Made by a program: the position numbers and the translations under genes
In this document: piece by piece, positions 17,912 through 26,420 of the stretch
How the letters are laid out: the number at the start of each line of letters is the position of its first letter
Numbering within the stretch: position 1 is the stretch's first letter
Assembly: GCA_028716365.1 (NCBI GenBank)
Contig: JAQUPZ010000006.1
Coordinates: forward strand, 186,001-250,000
Source: Kiritimatiellia bacterium
GTDB lineage: Bacteria; Verrucomicrobiota; Kiritimatiellia; UBA8416; YA12-FULL-48-11
Reading direction: 5' to 3'
Length of the DNA stretch: 64,000 nt
The notes under the pieces: generated by a model
What the model was told of the DNA's origin: nothing
What the model saw: the letters and a program-made list of their open reading frames with translations, nothing else
Databases searched by the model: none

Positions 17912-19048
17912 ATGTCAGGTAAAGCTGTATTTCTCTATTCATCCGAATTGGAACAAAATAGCTACCCGGCTGAGTGTCCTTTCAACTCGAAACGTGCAGG
18001 GTTGACGCGTAAAACAATCATTTCAATGGGGCTGTTAAGTGGGTCGGAAAGATCTGAGCATCCGCCTATTAGTGCCACGCGGCAGGAATTGGAGAAATTC
18101 CATGTGCCTGCGTATCTTAATGCATTGGAAAATGCAGGAAAGGGAGAACTTGATGCCAATGGATTTGCTATGGGCTTGGGGACTCCAGACTGTCCTGTTT
18201 TCCGCGGAATGTATGATTATGCCTCATTAGCGTCTGGAGCTTCGATAACTGCGGCAAATTTGATAATTTCGGGGAAGACTGACATTGCCTTTAATCCTTC
18301 CGGTGGATATCACCATGCGGGGCCGAATTATGCCGCCGGTTTTTGTTACATCAATGATATCGTTCTTGCAGCATTAACTTTTACCAGGGTGGGGAAACGG
18401 GTTCTCTTCCTTGATCTGGATGTACATCATTGCGATGGTGTACAGGCGGCTTTTTACAGGCGCAGGGATGTGATGACAATTTCTCTTCATGAAAGCGGCA
18501 AAACACTGTTTCCGGGTACGGGTTTTGAGAATGAGATAGGAGAGGGTGACGGAAAAGGATACAGTGTGAATGTGCCGCTGCCGGTGGGCACGTATGACAG
18601 CGCGTACCTCAAGGCTTTCAGCGAAGTGGCCTTGCCTTTAATAAATAGTTATAATCCTGATGTTTTTATTATCGAGTTGGGCATGGATACACTGGCCGGT
18701 GATCCGCTGGCCCACCTGAACTTGACCAATAACGTTTATGCCGAAATCGTCAGTATGGTAATGAAATTTAAAAAGCCCATTCTGGCGACTGGTGGCGGCG
18801 GTTACAATATAGAAAATACTGTCAGAGGATGGGCGCTTGCATGGAGTGTTCTGTGCGGTGACCAGACCGACGACATGAGTATTGGCATGGGTGGCATGAT
18901 GCTTGCGAACACAGAATGGGCGGGAGGCTTGAGAGACCGTGTACTTCTTTCAGATGCAGGACGTCGTTGCGTGGTAGATGCTGAAGTACAGACCGTTATC
19001 GAGCGTATACGTTCAACAGTATTTCCGATCCACGGGATCAATACTTGA
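17912..19048 (+). CDS. acuC: AcuC-like histone deacetylase-family protein
   Basis: Zinc-dependent lysine deacetylase of the arginase/HDAC fold. ATG 17912 follows GGAGGG by 7 bases; a GTG 9 bases upstream in frame is unlikely. Catalytic motifs are visible: GGYHHAGPNYAAGFCYINDI (His-His and metal-site region), LDLDVHHCDGVQ, and an ELGMDTLAGDPLAHLNLT segment with the second Asp ligand. In Bacillus the AcuC relative deacetylates acetyl-CoA synthetase; proximity to acs here supports the same role. 378 residues is typical. Confidence 0.85.
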   Translation: MSGKAVFLYSSELEQNSYPAECPFNSKRAGLTRKTIISMGLLSGSERSEHPPISATRQELEKFHVPAYLNALENAGKGELDANGFAMGLGTPDCPVFRGMYDYASLASGASITAANLIISGKTDIAFNPSGGYHHAGPNYAAGFCYINDIVLAALTFTRVGKRVLFLDLDVHHCDGVQAAFYRRRDVMTISLHESGKTLFPGTGFENEIGEGDGKGYSVNVPLPVGTYDSAYLKAFSEVALPLINSYNPDVFIIELGMDTLAGDPLAHLNLTNNVYAEIVSMVMKFKKPILATGGGGYNIENTVRGWALAWSVLCGDQTDDMSIGMGGMMLANTEWAGGLRDRVLLSDAGRRCVVDAEVQTVIERIRSTVFPIHGINT

Positions 19049-19056
19049 GATTTTTG

Positions 19057-19701
19057 TTAATCCCAGTAGCCGGTAAAGTAAATTGCCGCCACTACACCAT
19101 CCTGGAGTTCATATCCGCCGGAATCGATGGCCTCGCCATGGAGGTAGGAAGCTTCAAAAACAATCGATAGATCGTCGGTAAGCAGGAATTCGCAGCCCAG
19201 TCCTACAGTAGCGACTATTTCTGAGTCGTTTTCGCCACTGCCTGTGTCGATTGAGCGAAAGATTCCACTTGCCGTCAAGAATGGTGATACACCTTCTGAA
19301 ACTTCGACGAAACGATGTTTCCCGACAAGGGAAGCGGAAGTGATGTCATTATTCGCGTCCGTATCATAAGCCATATAACTTCCGATCAGGGCAAGACTTG
19401 TGAGGTCGTTAAAATAATATTTTATACCGGCCAGACCATTCCAGATATCAATATCATCTGAGTTGTCAGGAGAGTCGGTGCCAATCCCGCCACCAACAAT
19501 CAGTGCCCATTCTTTACTGCTATTTTTTCCACCCAGGGCGGTTTCCCCCCACAGTTGAAAATCGAGTAATTGACCATCGCCATAAGACATACCAATCACA
19601 CCAATTGAATCGATAAATTTCGCGTTCTTATCTGTGGCGTAGGAACTTACGGAAAATACGAGGAAAAGAACCGCAACTATCAAAACGTTTTTTGCCTTCA
19701 T
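19057..19701 (-). CDS. Outer membrane beta-barrel protein
   Basis: A 214-residue protein with a signal peptide (1-22, ending SSYA) and alternating polar/hydrophobic strands rich in Gly, Tyr and Trp (for example GLAGIKYYFNDLTSLALIGSYMAY), ending in an aromatic strand, YFTGYWD. This matches small outer-membrane porin-like barrels. It is strongly acidic with DNSDD and DANND loops. GAGGAG lies before the ATG. It converges with acuC across 8 bases. No specific function can be assigned. Confidence 0.7.
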   Translation of the reverse strand: MKAKNVLIVAVLFLVFSVSSYATDKNAKFIDSIGVIGMSYGDGQLLDFQLWGETALGGKNSSKEWALIVGGGIGTDSPDNSDDIDIWNGLAGIKYYFNDLTSLALIGSYMAYDTDANNDITSASLVGKHRFVEVSEGVSPFLTASGIFRSIDTGSGENDSEIVATVGLGCEFLLTDDLSIVFEASYLHGEAIDSGGYELQDGVVAAIYFTGYWD

Positions 19702-19830
19702 GTGATACTCCTCAGTTTAATATTTAGTGGCCTTTAATCACTACCTAATAAGAAATCAGGCAGTAGTTGTCAATCCGGAAAAGGGCAAAAGTGCAAGAAA
19801 CAAAGACAAATGAAGGTGTTTTTAAGGATA

Positions 19831-21378
19831 TTATTCCCATTCAATGGTAGCGGGTGGTTTGGAACTTATGTCATAAACGACCCTGTTTACACCGCGTACT
19901 TCGTTTATAATCCTGTTTGAAATCCTTGCAAGTACGTCGTATGACAGACGGACCCAGTCGGCAGTCATACCGTCTTTACTTTCCACTATACGCAGAGCGA
20001 CCACGTTTTCGTATGTCCGGCTGTCGCCCATGACACCTACGCTCTGGATTGGTAAAAGAATGGCGAACGACTGCCAGATATTGTTTTTGTCTGGAAGTCC
20101 GGCAATTTCTTCCTGTACCCTGAGGTCGGCTTTTTGGAGCAGCGAAACGTTTTCGGCTGTGACCTCTCCAAGAATCCGAACTGCCAGGCCTGGCCCCGGA
20201 AATGGCTGACGATTGATAATATGATCAGGTATACCGAGTTCACGTCCGAGCGTCCTGACTTCATCTTTGAAAAGTTCTCGGACAGGTTCTATAAGTTTAA
20301 AGTGTAGATCTTCAGGAAGTCCACCGACATTATGGTGACTTTTAATTGTGGCAGAAGGTCCGCCTATAGGTGAAAAACTTTCTATTACGTCGGGATACAA
20401 AGTTCCCTGGGCGAGATACTTGATGTCACCCAGTCTGCTTGCTTCCTCAGAGAAAACGTCGATGAAAGTCTTGCCTATTATTTTTCTTTTATCTTCGGGA
20501 TCTGTTATTCCCTTAAGTTTGTTGAGAAAAAGATTTTGTGCATGACAAACGTGTAGATCTATTTTGAATGCCTTGCCGAAAGTCTCTTCGACTTGTCTGG
20601 ATTCGTCATGACGAAGTAGACCGTTATCAACAAAAATACAGTGAAGCTGGTTACCTATTGCCTTGTGAAGCAATACTGCAACTACGGATGAATCAACTCC
20701 GCCGCTGAGTCCGCAAACAACATGGTCTTTGCCGACGGTTTTTCTGATGAAATCTACACTTTCCTTGATAAACTGGGCCATTTCCCAATCGCCTGCACAA
20801 TTGCATACGTCAAAAAGGAAGTGTTTGAGTACATCTGTACCCCTGGGTGTATGGACCACTTCCGGATGAAACTGAAGGCCATAGATTCGCCTTTTGTCGT
20901 CGCCCATTGCTGCGTTCGGACAGGTATCTGTCTTTGCCATGGCATGAAATCCCTGGGGTAATATTTCCACCTGATCACCATGGCTCATCCAAACATCAAG
21001 TTTGGTAGACAAGCCCTTGAAAAGAGGATCCTGCACGGTAACGGTGATTTTCGCGTTACCATATTCCCGGGCTTTGCCAGGCTTGACCACACCGCCCAAA
21101 AGCATGCCGGTCATCTGCATTCCATAACATATTCCGAGTATGGGAATATTCATCTTGTAGATTTCCGGATCACAAAGCGGTACGGCTTTTTCAAAAACGC
21201 TTGAAGGTCCCCCGGAAAGAATGATTCCCGCTGGTGCTCGTTTGGCAAGTTCAGAGGCGGTGGTGTTGTAACGCATGAGTTCAGAATAAACATGCTGTTC
21301 GCGAACCCGCCGGGCAATTAGCTGGCTATACTGCGAACCGTAATCAAGAATTGCTATCCAATTGTTCTTTTTCATCAC
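19831..21378 (-). CDS. guaA: GMP synthase (glutamine-hydrolysing)
   Basis: Converts XMP to GMP using glutamine. The class I amidotransferase domain (1-195) begins LDYGSQYSQLIARRVRE, with nucleophile LGICYGMQ and the catalytic His/Glu in LQFHPEVVHT. The ATP-pyrophosphatase domain carries the P-loop GLSGGVDSSV. The C-terminal dimerisation domain ends in the family-typical KPPATIEWE. Length 515 is usual. It stands alone between intergenic regions of 129 and 237 bases; no purine riboswitch was recognised upstream. Confidence 0.97.
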   Translation of the reverse strand: MMKKNNWIAILDYGSQYSQLIARRVREQHVYSELMRYNTTASELAKRAPAGIILSGGPSSVFEKAVPLCDPEIYKMNIPILGICYGMQMTGMLLGGVVKPGKAREYGNAKITVTVQDPLFKGLSTKLDVWMSHGDQVEILPQGFHAMAKTDTCPNAAMGDDKRRIYGLQFHPEVVHTPRGTDVLKHFLFDVCNCAGDWEMAQFIKESVDFIRKTVGKDHVVCGLSGGVDSSVVAVLLHKAIGNQLHCIFVDNGLLRHDESRQVEETFGKAFKIDLHVCHAQNLFLNKLKGITDPEDKRKIIGKTFIDVFSEEASRLGDIKYLAQGTLYPDVIESFSPIGGPSATIKSHHNVGGLPEDLHFKLIEPVRELFKDEVRTLGRELGIPDHIINRQPFPGPGLAVRILGEVTAENVSLLQKADLRVQEEIAGLPDKNNIWQSFAILLPIQSVGVMGDSRTYENVVALRIVESKDGMTADWVRLSYDVLARISNRIINEVRGVNRVVYDISSKPPATIEWE

Positions 21379-21615
21379 TGAGTATTATGAAAGAGAAAAT
21401 CTATCAGTTAATACAACCACGCAACAAGTTAAATCATTTTTGTTATGAGACTCACCATTTGACGTTGACTTTTGGCCTGTACTGTTGCCAGAATTCTTTC
21501 AAAAGGTCATAATATAACACTTGCTGATAAGTCGTTAAAAAACAATTCCGTGTAGTACTTCGCTTTTAATATTTTCGTGCTTTGATATCTGGGTTGTAAA
21601 GTACAGAAAGGGATT

Positions 21616-22653
21616 ATGAATCAAAAAAGAATTCGACAGTTAAATCGGATCATGTGGGTGGCTGTTTGCGTGCTTTTCCTCGTGTATGATTTCGTGAACG
21701 GAGCATCTTCTACAGTGGTTTATACTGACCCGGCACAGGCGGATGCGGATTTTAAGTTCCAGGGAGAATATGCCGGTGAAATCACTCAGCCTGATGGAAC
21801 CAGGACCAAGCTGGGGGCGCAAGTCCGTGCTTTGAGTGATGGAGCTTTTCGCACAATGTTTTTCGTTGGCGGTTTACCGGGCGACGGTTGGGACGGCAAG
21901 ACAATCATCCAAAAAGCGTCAAGTACCGATGCAATGGTACCTGCGGATGCGAAGAGGGATGGGGATAAAGTTGTAGTCGAACAGGTTTACAAGGCTGTTG
22001 TTGATGGGCAGGCTGTCAAAGGCCAGACCGATACTGGTATTAAGTTTGAATTGAAAAGGGTTGAGCGCCGTAGTCCGACTCTTGGAGCGAATCCGCCGGC
22101 CGGGGCAATCATGTTGTTCGATGGGACGAACACGGACCAGTGGCAGAAAGGCGCCACCATGACGCCGCAGAAATTACTGAAAAGCGGTGCAACTACCGTA
22201 CGGAAATTCCAGGACTTCACTCTTCATCTTGAGTTCATGATATCGTATGCCCCCCAGACGCAAAAGATCGGGCAAAGACCGAACAGTGGAGTTTATCTTC
22301 AACAACGGTATGAGATTCAGATCCTTGATTCATTTGGCGTGATAATGGGTGCACACGACTGCGGTGTGCTATATGCGCAAATCACGCCGGCAATTAACAT
22401 GTGCTATGCGCCATTGTCCTGGCAAACCTATGATATCGATTTTACAGCAGCCCGTTATGATGCGGAAGGCAAGAAAACGAAACTTGCCAGGTGTACGTTG
22501 AAATTCAATGGGGTGACTATTCTGGATGACGTTGAAATCAAGAAATCTACACCGGCTGGAATTGCCGAGAGCCCTGAGGCTGGCGGTATTCATTTACAGG
22601 CACACGGATTGCCTGTGTTTTTCAGGAATGTATGGGTCGTGGAGAGGAAGTAG
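21616..22653 (+). CDS. Exported DUF1080 (3-keto-disaccharide hydrolase family) protein
   Basis: 345 residues with a signal-anchor/signal peptide at 11-30. Residues about 50-150 form a small beta domain; residues about 165-345 match the DUF1080 lectin-like jelly roll: MLFDGTNTDQWQKG, FQDFTLHLEFMISY, NSGVYLQQRYEIQILDSFG and GIHLQAHGLPVFFRNVWV at the end. Members bind or cleave glycosides in the periplasm and are expanded in PVC bacteria. It opens a run of exported genes ending at 31873. Confidence 0.85.
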   Translation: MNQKRIRQLNRIMWVAVCVLFLVYDFVNGASSTVVYTDPAQADADFKFQGEYAGEITQPDGTRTKLGAQVRALSDGAFRTMFFVGGLPGDGWDGKTIIQKASSTDAMVPADAKRDGDKVVVEQVYKAVVDGQAVKGQTDTGIKFELKRVERRSPTLGANPPAGAIMLFDGTNTDQWQKGATMTPQKLLKSGATTVRKFQDFTLHLEFMISYAPQTQKIGQRPNSGVYLQQRYEIQILDSFGVIMGAHDCGVLYAQITPAINMCYAPLSWQTYDIDFTAARYDAEGKKTKLARCTLKFNGVTILDDVEIKKSTPAGIAESPEAGGIHLQAHGLPVFFRNVWVVERK

Positions 22654-22683
22654 TCCGTACGGTATCGAATCAGGAATTGTGTT

Positions 22684-23451
22684 ATGACATTTGTTGACAG
22701 GTTAATTATGAAAGCAATTTCTTTTAGATTTGTTCCAAACAATCTACTGCTACTGGTATTTGCCGTGGTTCTTTTTTTGGCCACGGTCTCTTCCATCTTT
22801 GGCCAGGACGAATCAGTGGCGGGGAAGAATGTTAATCCGAGTATAAACAAAGATTTTATTAATCCAGATCTGAAAGTCGATAAATTCATAGAGAGATTTG
22901 AGAAAGAAGGAAGGGAAATTTACGATCATCGTCAGAAGATTCTTGAGGCAGTGAAAATCAAACCAGGAACCAGCGTGGCCGATATTGGTGCTGGTACAGG
23001 ATTGTTCACAATGTTATTTGCCAATGCAGTTGGGCCGGAGGGTAAGGTATACGCGGTGGAGATTACGAAAAAATTCACTGATTATATTGACAAACGCGCA
23101 AACAAGGCTGGTTTGAAACAAGTTCAGGCTGTGCTTTGTACAGAACGTTCAGTAGAACTGCCTTCCAATTCCATCGACCTTGCCTTTCTCTGCGATGTTT
23201 ATCATCACTTCGAATATCCGCAGAGTTCCATGGAGTCAATTTATCGTGCTCTTAAAGCGGGCGGTGAACTGGTACTGGTAGAGTTCAAACGTATTCCGGG
23301 AGAAACGCCGGAAAGGCTGTTGAAACACGTTCGTGCCGGCCAGGAGATATTCACCGCAGAAATAGAAGCTGTTGGTTTCAAGAAAGTGGAAGAACAAAAG
23401 TTTTTGAAACAAAACTACTTTGTGCGTTTTCGTAAGATCGAACGTAAATGA
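22684..23451 (+). CDS. SAM-dependent methyltransferase with an N-terminal export signal
   Basis: 255 residues. A hydrophobic signal-like segment at about 22-38 (LLLLVFAVVLFLATVSSIFG) is followed by a Rossmann methyltransferase: VADIGAGTGLFTMLFANAVGPEG (motif I), VYAVEI, DLAFLCDVYHHF and GGELVLVEF. SAM-binding residues look intact. An apparently exported class I methyltransferase is odd because SAM is cytoplasmic; the protein may be membrane-anchored facing inward. Weak AGGAA before ATG 22684; an ATG 24 bases later is also possible. Confidence 0.75.
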   Translation: MTFVDRLIMKAISFRFVPNNLLLLVFAVVLFLATVSSIFGQDESVAGKNVNPSINKDFINPDLKVDKFIERFEKEGREIYDHRQKILEAVKIKPGTSVADIGAGTGLFTMLFANAVGPEGKVYAVEITKKFTDYIDKRANKAGLKQVQAVLCTERSVELPSNSIDLAFLCDVYHHFEYPQSSMESIYRALKAGGELVLVEFKRIPGETPERLLKHVRAGQEIFTAEIEAVGFKKVEEQKFLKQNYFVRFRKIERK

Positions 23452-23522
23452 TTGATGCTGGTACGATTTCTGCATACAGGTCAATTTAAGGATTTTAAAC
23501 TCAGGAAAAAGGATTCAAAACC

Positions 23523-24740
23523 ATGAAATTGAATAATTGCCGTTTGGCCAGTCTTTTCTGTTTGATCGCTATTACTGCCACGACCATAGCCGACAACGGA
23601 AAACCAGTACAAATCCCATGGGACATTAGTGTTCTTTCTAAAACACCACAGACTTATCCTGTTTCCGGTATTGAAACAAATGGTGTGAAGTCGTTGTTCT
23701 TTGAAGGACTGCCATGGAAGGGTAAGCCAACCCGTGTATTTGCCTGGGTCGGGATGCCCGATCATAAACCAGGTGAAAAAGTTCCCGCCATGGTTCTTGT
23801 TCACGGTGGCGGTGGAACCGCTTTTGCAACTTGGGTGAAACTATGGAACAGTCGTGGTTATGCCGCCATCGCGATGGATACCTGCGGCTGTGTACCTGTT
23901 GGTAAGTATGGCGCCTGGCAACGCCATGAAAACGGTGGTCCGGCCGGATGGGGTGGTTTTAAACAAATCGATGACCCAATTGAAGACCAATGGACTTATC
24001 ATGCCGTTGCCGATGCAATTCTTGCCCATTCGTTACTGCGCTCAATGCCGGATGTGGATGCGGATCGCATCGGTCTTACCGGTATTTCGTGGGGCGGTTA
24101 TCTGACATGTATCATAGCTGGAGTGGATGAACGGTTCCGGTTTGCTGCACCGGTTTATGGCTGTGGTTTCCTTGGCGACAACTCGGCGTGGCTCGGTGAA
24201 TTCAAGAAAATGGGCGAAGAAAAAGCAGCCAAGTGGCTTCGTTACTGGGATCCCTCGCAATATTTACCGTTGGCTAAAATGTTTTTCCTGTGGCTTAACG
24301 GAACGAATGACTTTGCATACCCGCTTGATTCATACCAGAAATCCTATCGATGTTTCGCTGGCAAACGAACACTTTGTATCCGTGTTCGAATGCCTCATGG
24401 GCATGGGGCTGCAGGCGAAAATCCCGAAGAAATCCATGTCTTTGCGGATAATATCTTAAAGAGCGATGTACCGCTGGCGTGCATCACCAAGCAGGGATTT
24501 GACGATGGAAAGGCCTGGGTGACATTCGATTCGAAAAGACCAATTATGAAATCGGAACTGAACTTCACCAAAGACACCGGCATATGGCAAAAGCGTAAAT
24601 GGGAAACAATCCCGGCGGACCTTGATCTCGCACAACACAAGGTAAGTATCACCGTTCCAGCCGGTACTACGGTCTTTTATCTCAATCTTATAGATGAAAA
24701 CAAGCTGGCGGTAAGCAGTGAACATGTTGAAATCAAGTAG
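23523..24740 (+). CDS. Secreted alpha/beta hydrolase (acetyl-xylan-esterase/DLH-like)
   Basis: 405 residues with a signal peptide (about 1-23). The core shows HGGGGTAF (oxyanion region), GYAAIAMDTCGC, the nucleophile elbow GISWGGYL, an acid in LWLNGTNDFAYP and His in MPHGHGAA, giving a plausible Ser-Asp-His triad. A C-terminal beta domain follows (about 310-405). It fits exported carbohydrate esterases. Preceded by a 71-base gap; probably cotranscribed with the neighbouring exported genes. Confidence 0.78.
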   Translation: MKLNNCRLASLFCLIAITATTIADNGKPVQIPWDISVLSKTPQTYPVSGIETNGVKSLFFEGLPWKGKPTRVFAWVGMPDHKPGEKVPAMVLVHGGGGTAFATWVKLWNSRGYAAIAMDTCGCVPVGKYGAWQRHENGGPAGWGGFKQIDDPIEDQWTYHAVADAILAHSLLRSMPDVDADRIGLTGISWGGYLTCIIAGVDERFRFAAPVYGCGFLGDNSAWLGEFKKMGEEKAAKWLRYWDPSQYLPLAKMFFLWLNGTNDFAYPLDSYQKSYRCFAGKRTLCIRVRMPHGHGAAGENPEEIHVFADNILKSDVPLACITKQGFDDGKAWVTFDSKRPIMKSELNFTKDTGIWQKRKWETIPADLDLAQHKVSITVPAGTTVFYLNLIDENKLAVSSEHVEIK

Positions 24741-24787
24741 TGACGTGAAATCGGTCTAAATACCGGTTATGTGTTGAAGGAATCTTG

Positions 24788-26218
24788 ATGAAGTGGAACT
24801 GCCAGACATTGACATTAGTCCTTTCAGGTTTTTGTGTCTTTGCCTGTGCCGATGAACCGGTGGTGAACCACCAAAACCCGTTAAAGCAATTTCTGTTCGA
24901 CACGCGTATCATTGCCGAAACCAACAACGTGCGGCTTGTCCTCGGTCGGGTCGAGAAGGATTCGCATAACCCGTTGATCAAGGCAGATAAACCCTGGGAA
25001 AATGCGCTCAACAACCTTTATCCGAATATTATTTACGATGGACAGTTCAAACTCTGGTACAAGTGTGTACTTGCTGATTCCAATATTATAGCGCGGATGA
25101 TGCCGCCGCGTACGATCAACAACGTGGGCTGGTTTTTATGCTATGCAACTTCTGCGGATGGAATTATGTGGGAAAAACCGGTGCTGAATCTGCATGGGTT
25201 CGACGGTTCAAAGAAAAACAATGTTGTTGCGCGCGATGTGGCCAATGTCGGTGTGTTCAGGGATCCGCACGATTCGAATCCCGCGCGTCGTTACAAAATG
25301 ATCTATGACATTGGCGTTCGCTTGCCTGATAACATGAGGGAACAATTTTCACCTGATGGCATTAATTGGTCGGAGCCGTTACATCCTGAAGGTCTTGGTA
25401 CATCAGGCGATACGCACAGTATGATGTTCTGGGACGAGCAATATGGCCGGTATGTTCTTATATCACGTATCTATCTTGGTGAGCGGCTCGTGGCGCGTGC
25501 CGAAAGCCTTGATGCCGTACACTGGACTAAACCGGAAGTGGTGTTACGTTCCCTGCCGAATGAAGGTAAAAATCGTCAGACCTACTGCATGCCGGTTTTT
25601 CCCTATGCGAATATTTATCTGGGTTTTGTGATGATGTATAATATCGGTTCCGACAAAAGTGTGGATTGCGAACTGGTATGGAGCCCTGATTCGGTGAAGT
25701 GGGAACGCGTATTGGCCGGTACGCCGTTCATTCCGCGCGGACCTTCCGGCAGTTACGATGCAGGTTGTATTTATGCTCAGGCCGGACCGCCGATCTTGAA
25801 GGATGGTTACCTTTGGATCTACTACGGCGGCAGTACTGCCGTGCATCGTGGTTGGAAGCGCAACTGCCTGCCGTGTCTCGTACGGTTACGGCCTGATGGT
25901 TTTGCCGGTTACGAATCGCAACAACCCCATCGGGAAGGTTCTATTATTACAAAACCTCTGTACTTTATGGCTGACCAGTTACGGGTTAGTGCCGATGCCA
26001 GCGGCGGATCATTGCGAGTGGAAATCGTCGATATCAATGGGTTCAGTTTGGATGACTGTGAACCAATCACCTCTGATGTGACCGATTGTATCGTGAAATG
26101 GAAAAGCGGTAAAACACCCGGCATGCTGAAAGGCAAACTTGCCCGGATCAAGTTTGTTCTGTGCAATGCCAGGATATACACCTTCAGCGGAATGGAACCT
26201 GGCGAGAACCGCCAGTAG
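24788..26218 (+). CDS. Secreted five-bladed beta-propeller glycosidase-like protein
   Basis: 476 residues from ATG 24788 with GAAGGA upstream (a TTG three bases earlier is unlikely). Signal peptide 1-19. The mature part has repeated blade patterns: YDGQFKLWYKCV, YATSADGIMWEKPVL, FRDPHDSNPARRYKMIYD, YVLISRIYLGERLVARAESLDAVHWTKPEV and WIYYGGSTAVHRG. This is the layout of GH32/GH43/GH130-like propellers; the exact family and catalytic acids cannot be fixed by eye. It lies within the exported glycan gene run. Confidence 0.68.
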   Translation: MKWNCQTLTLVLSGFCVFACADEPVVNHQNPLKQFLFDTRIIAETNNVRLVLGRVEKDSHNPLIKADKPWENALNNLYPNIIYDGQFKLWYKCVLADSNIIARMMPPRTINNVGWFLCYATSADGIMWEKPVLNLHGFDGSKKNNVVARDVANVGVFRDPHDSNPARRYKMIYDIGVRLPDNMREQFSPDGINWSEPLHPEGLGTSGDTHSMMFWDEQYGRYVLISRIYLGERLVARAESLDAVHWTKPEVVLRSLPNEGKNRQTYCMPVFPYANIYLGFVMMYNIGSDKSVDCELVWSPDSVKWERVLAGTPFIPRGPSGSYDAGCIYAQAGPPILKDGYLWIYYGGSTAVHRGWKRNCLPCLVRLRPDGFAGYESQQPHREGSIITKPLYFMADQLRVSADASGGSLRVEIVDINGFSLDDCEPITSDVTDCIVKWKSGKTPGMLKGKLARIKFVLCNARIYTFSGMEPGENRQ

Positions 26219-26420
26219 AAACATGGGGAAGTGTTAAATCCTGTTGGTGGCCATAACCTTGGGAAATACATGCAAAAAAGGCTTAATATAAGGCATATTA
26301 ATGAGTTTTAAAGAATGAGCAATTTCTTCGGAATTAATGTATAATAAACGCATAGTTAATTGCGTTATTTAAGGTAAGTGCGGGATAATATCAGCAGTTT
26401 ATCACTGAAAGCGGTTTCCT
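26219..26420. other. Intergenic region, 202 bases
   Basis: AT-rich gap before the DUF1549/DUF1553 gene. It very likely contains the promoter of the three-gene unit that follows, but no clear -35/-10 pair or operator was recognised. Confidence 0.4.

Noticed and set aside
21379..21615. Purine riboswitch upstream of guaA
   Set aside because: No recognisable three-way junction or conserved purine-aptamer loops in the 237-base gap.
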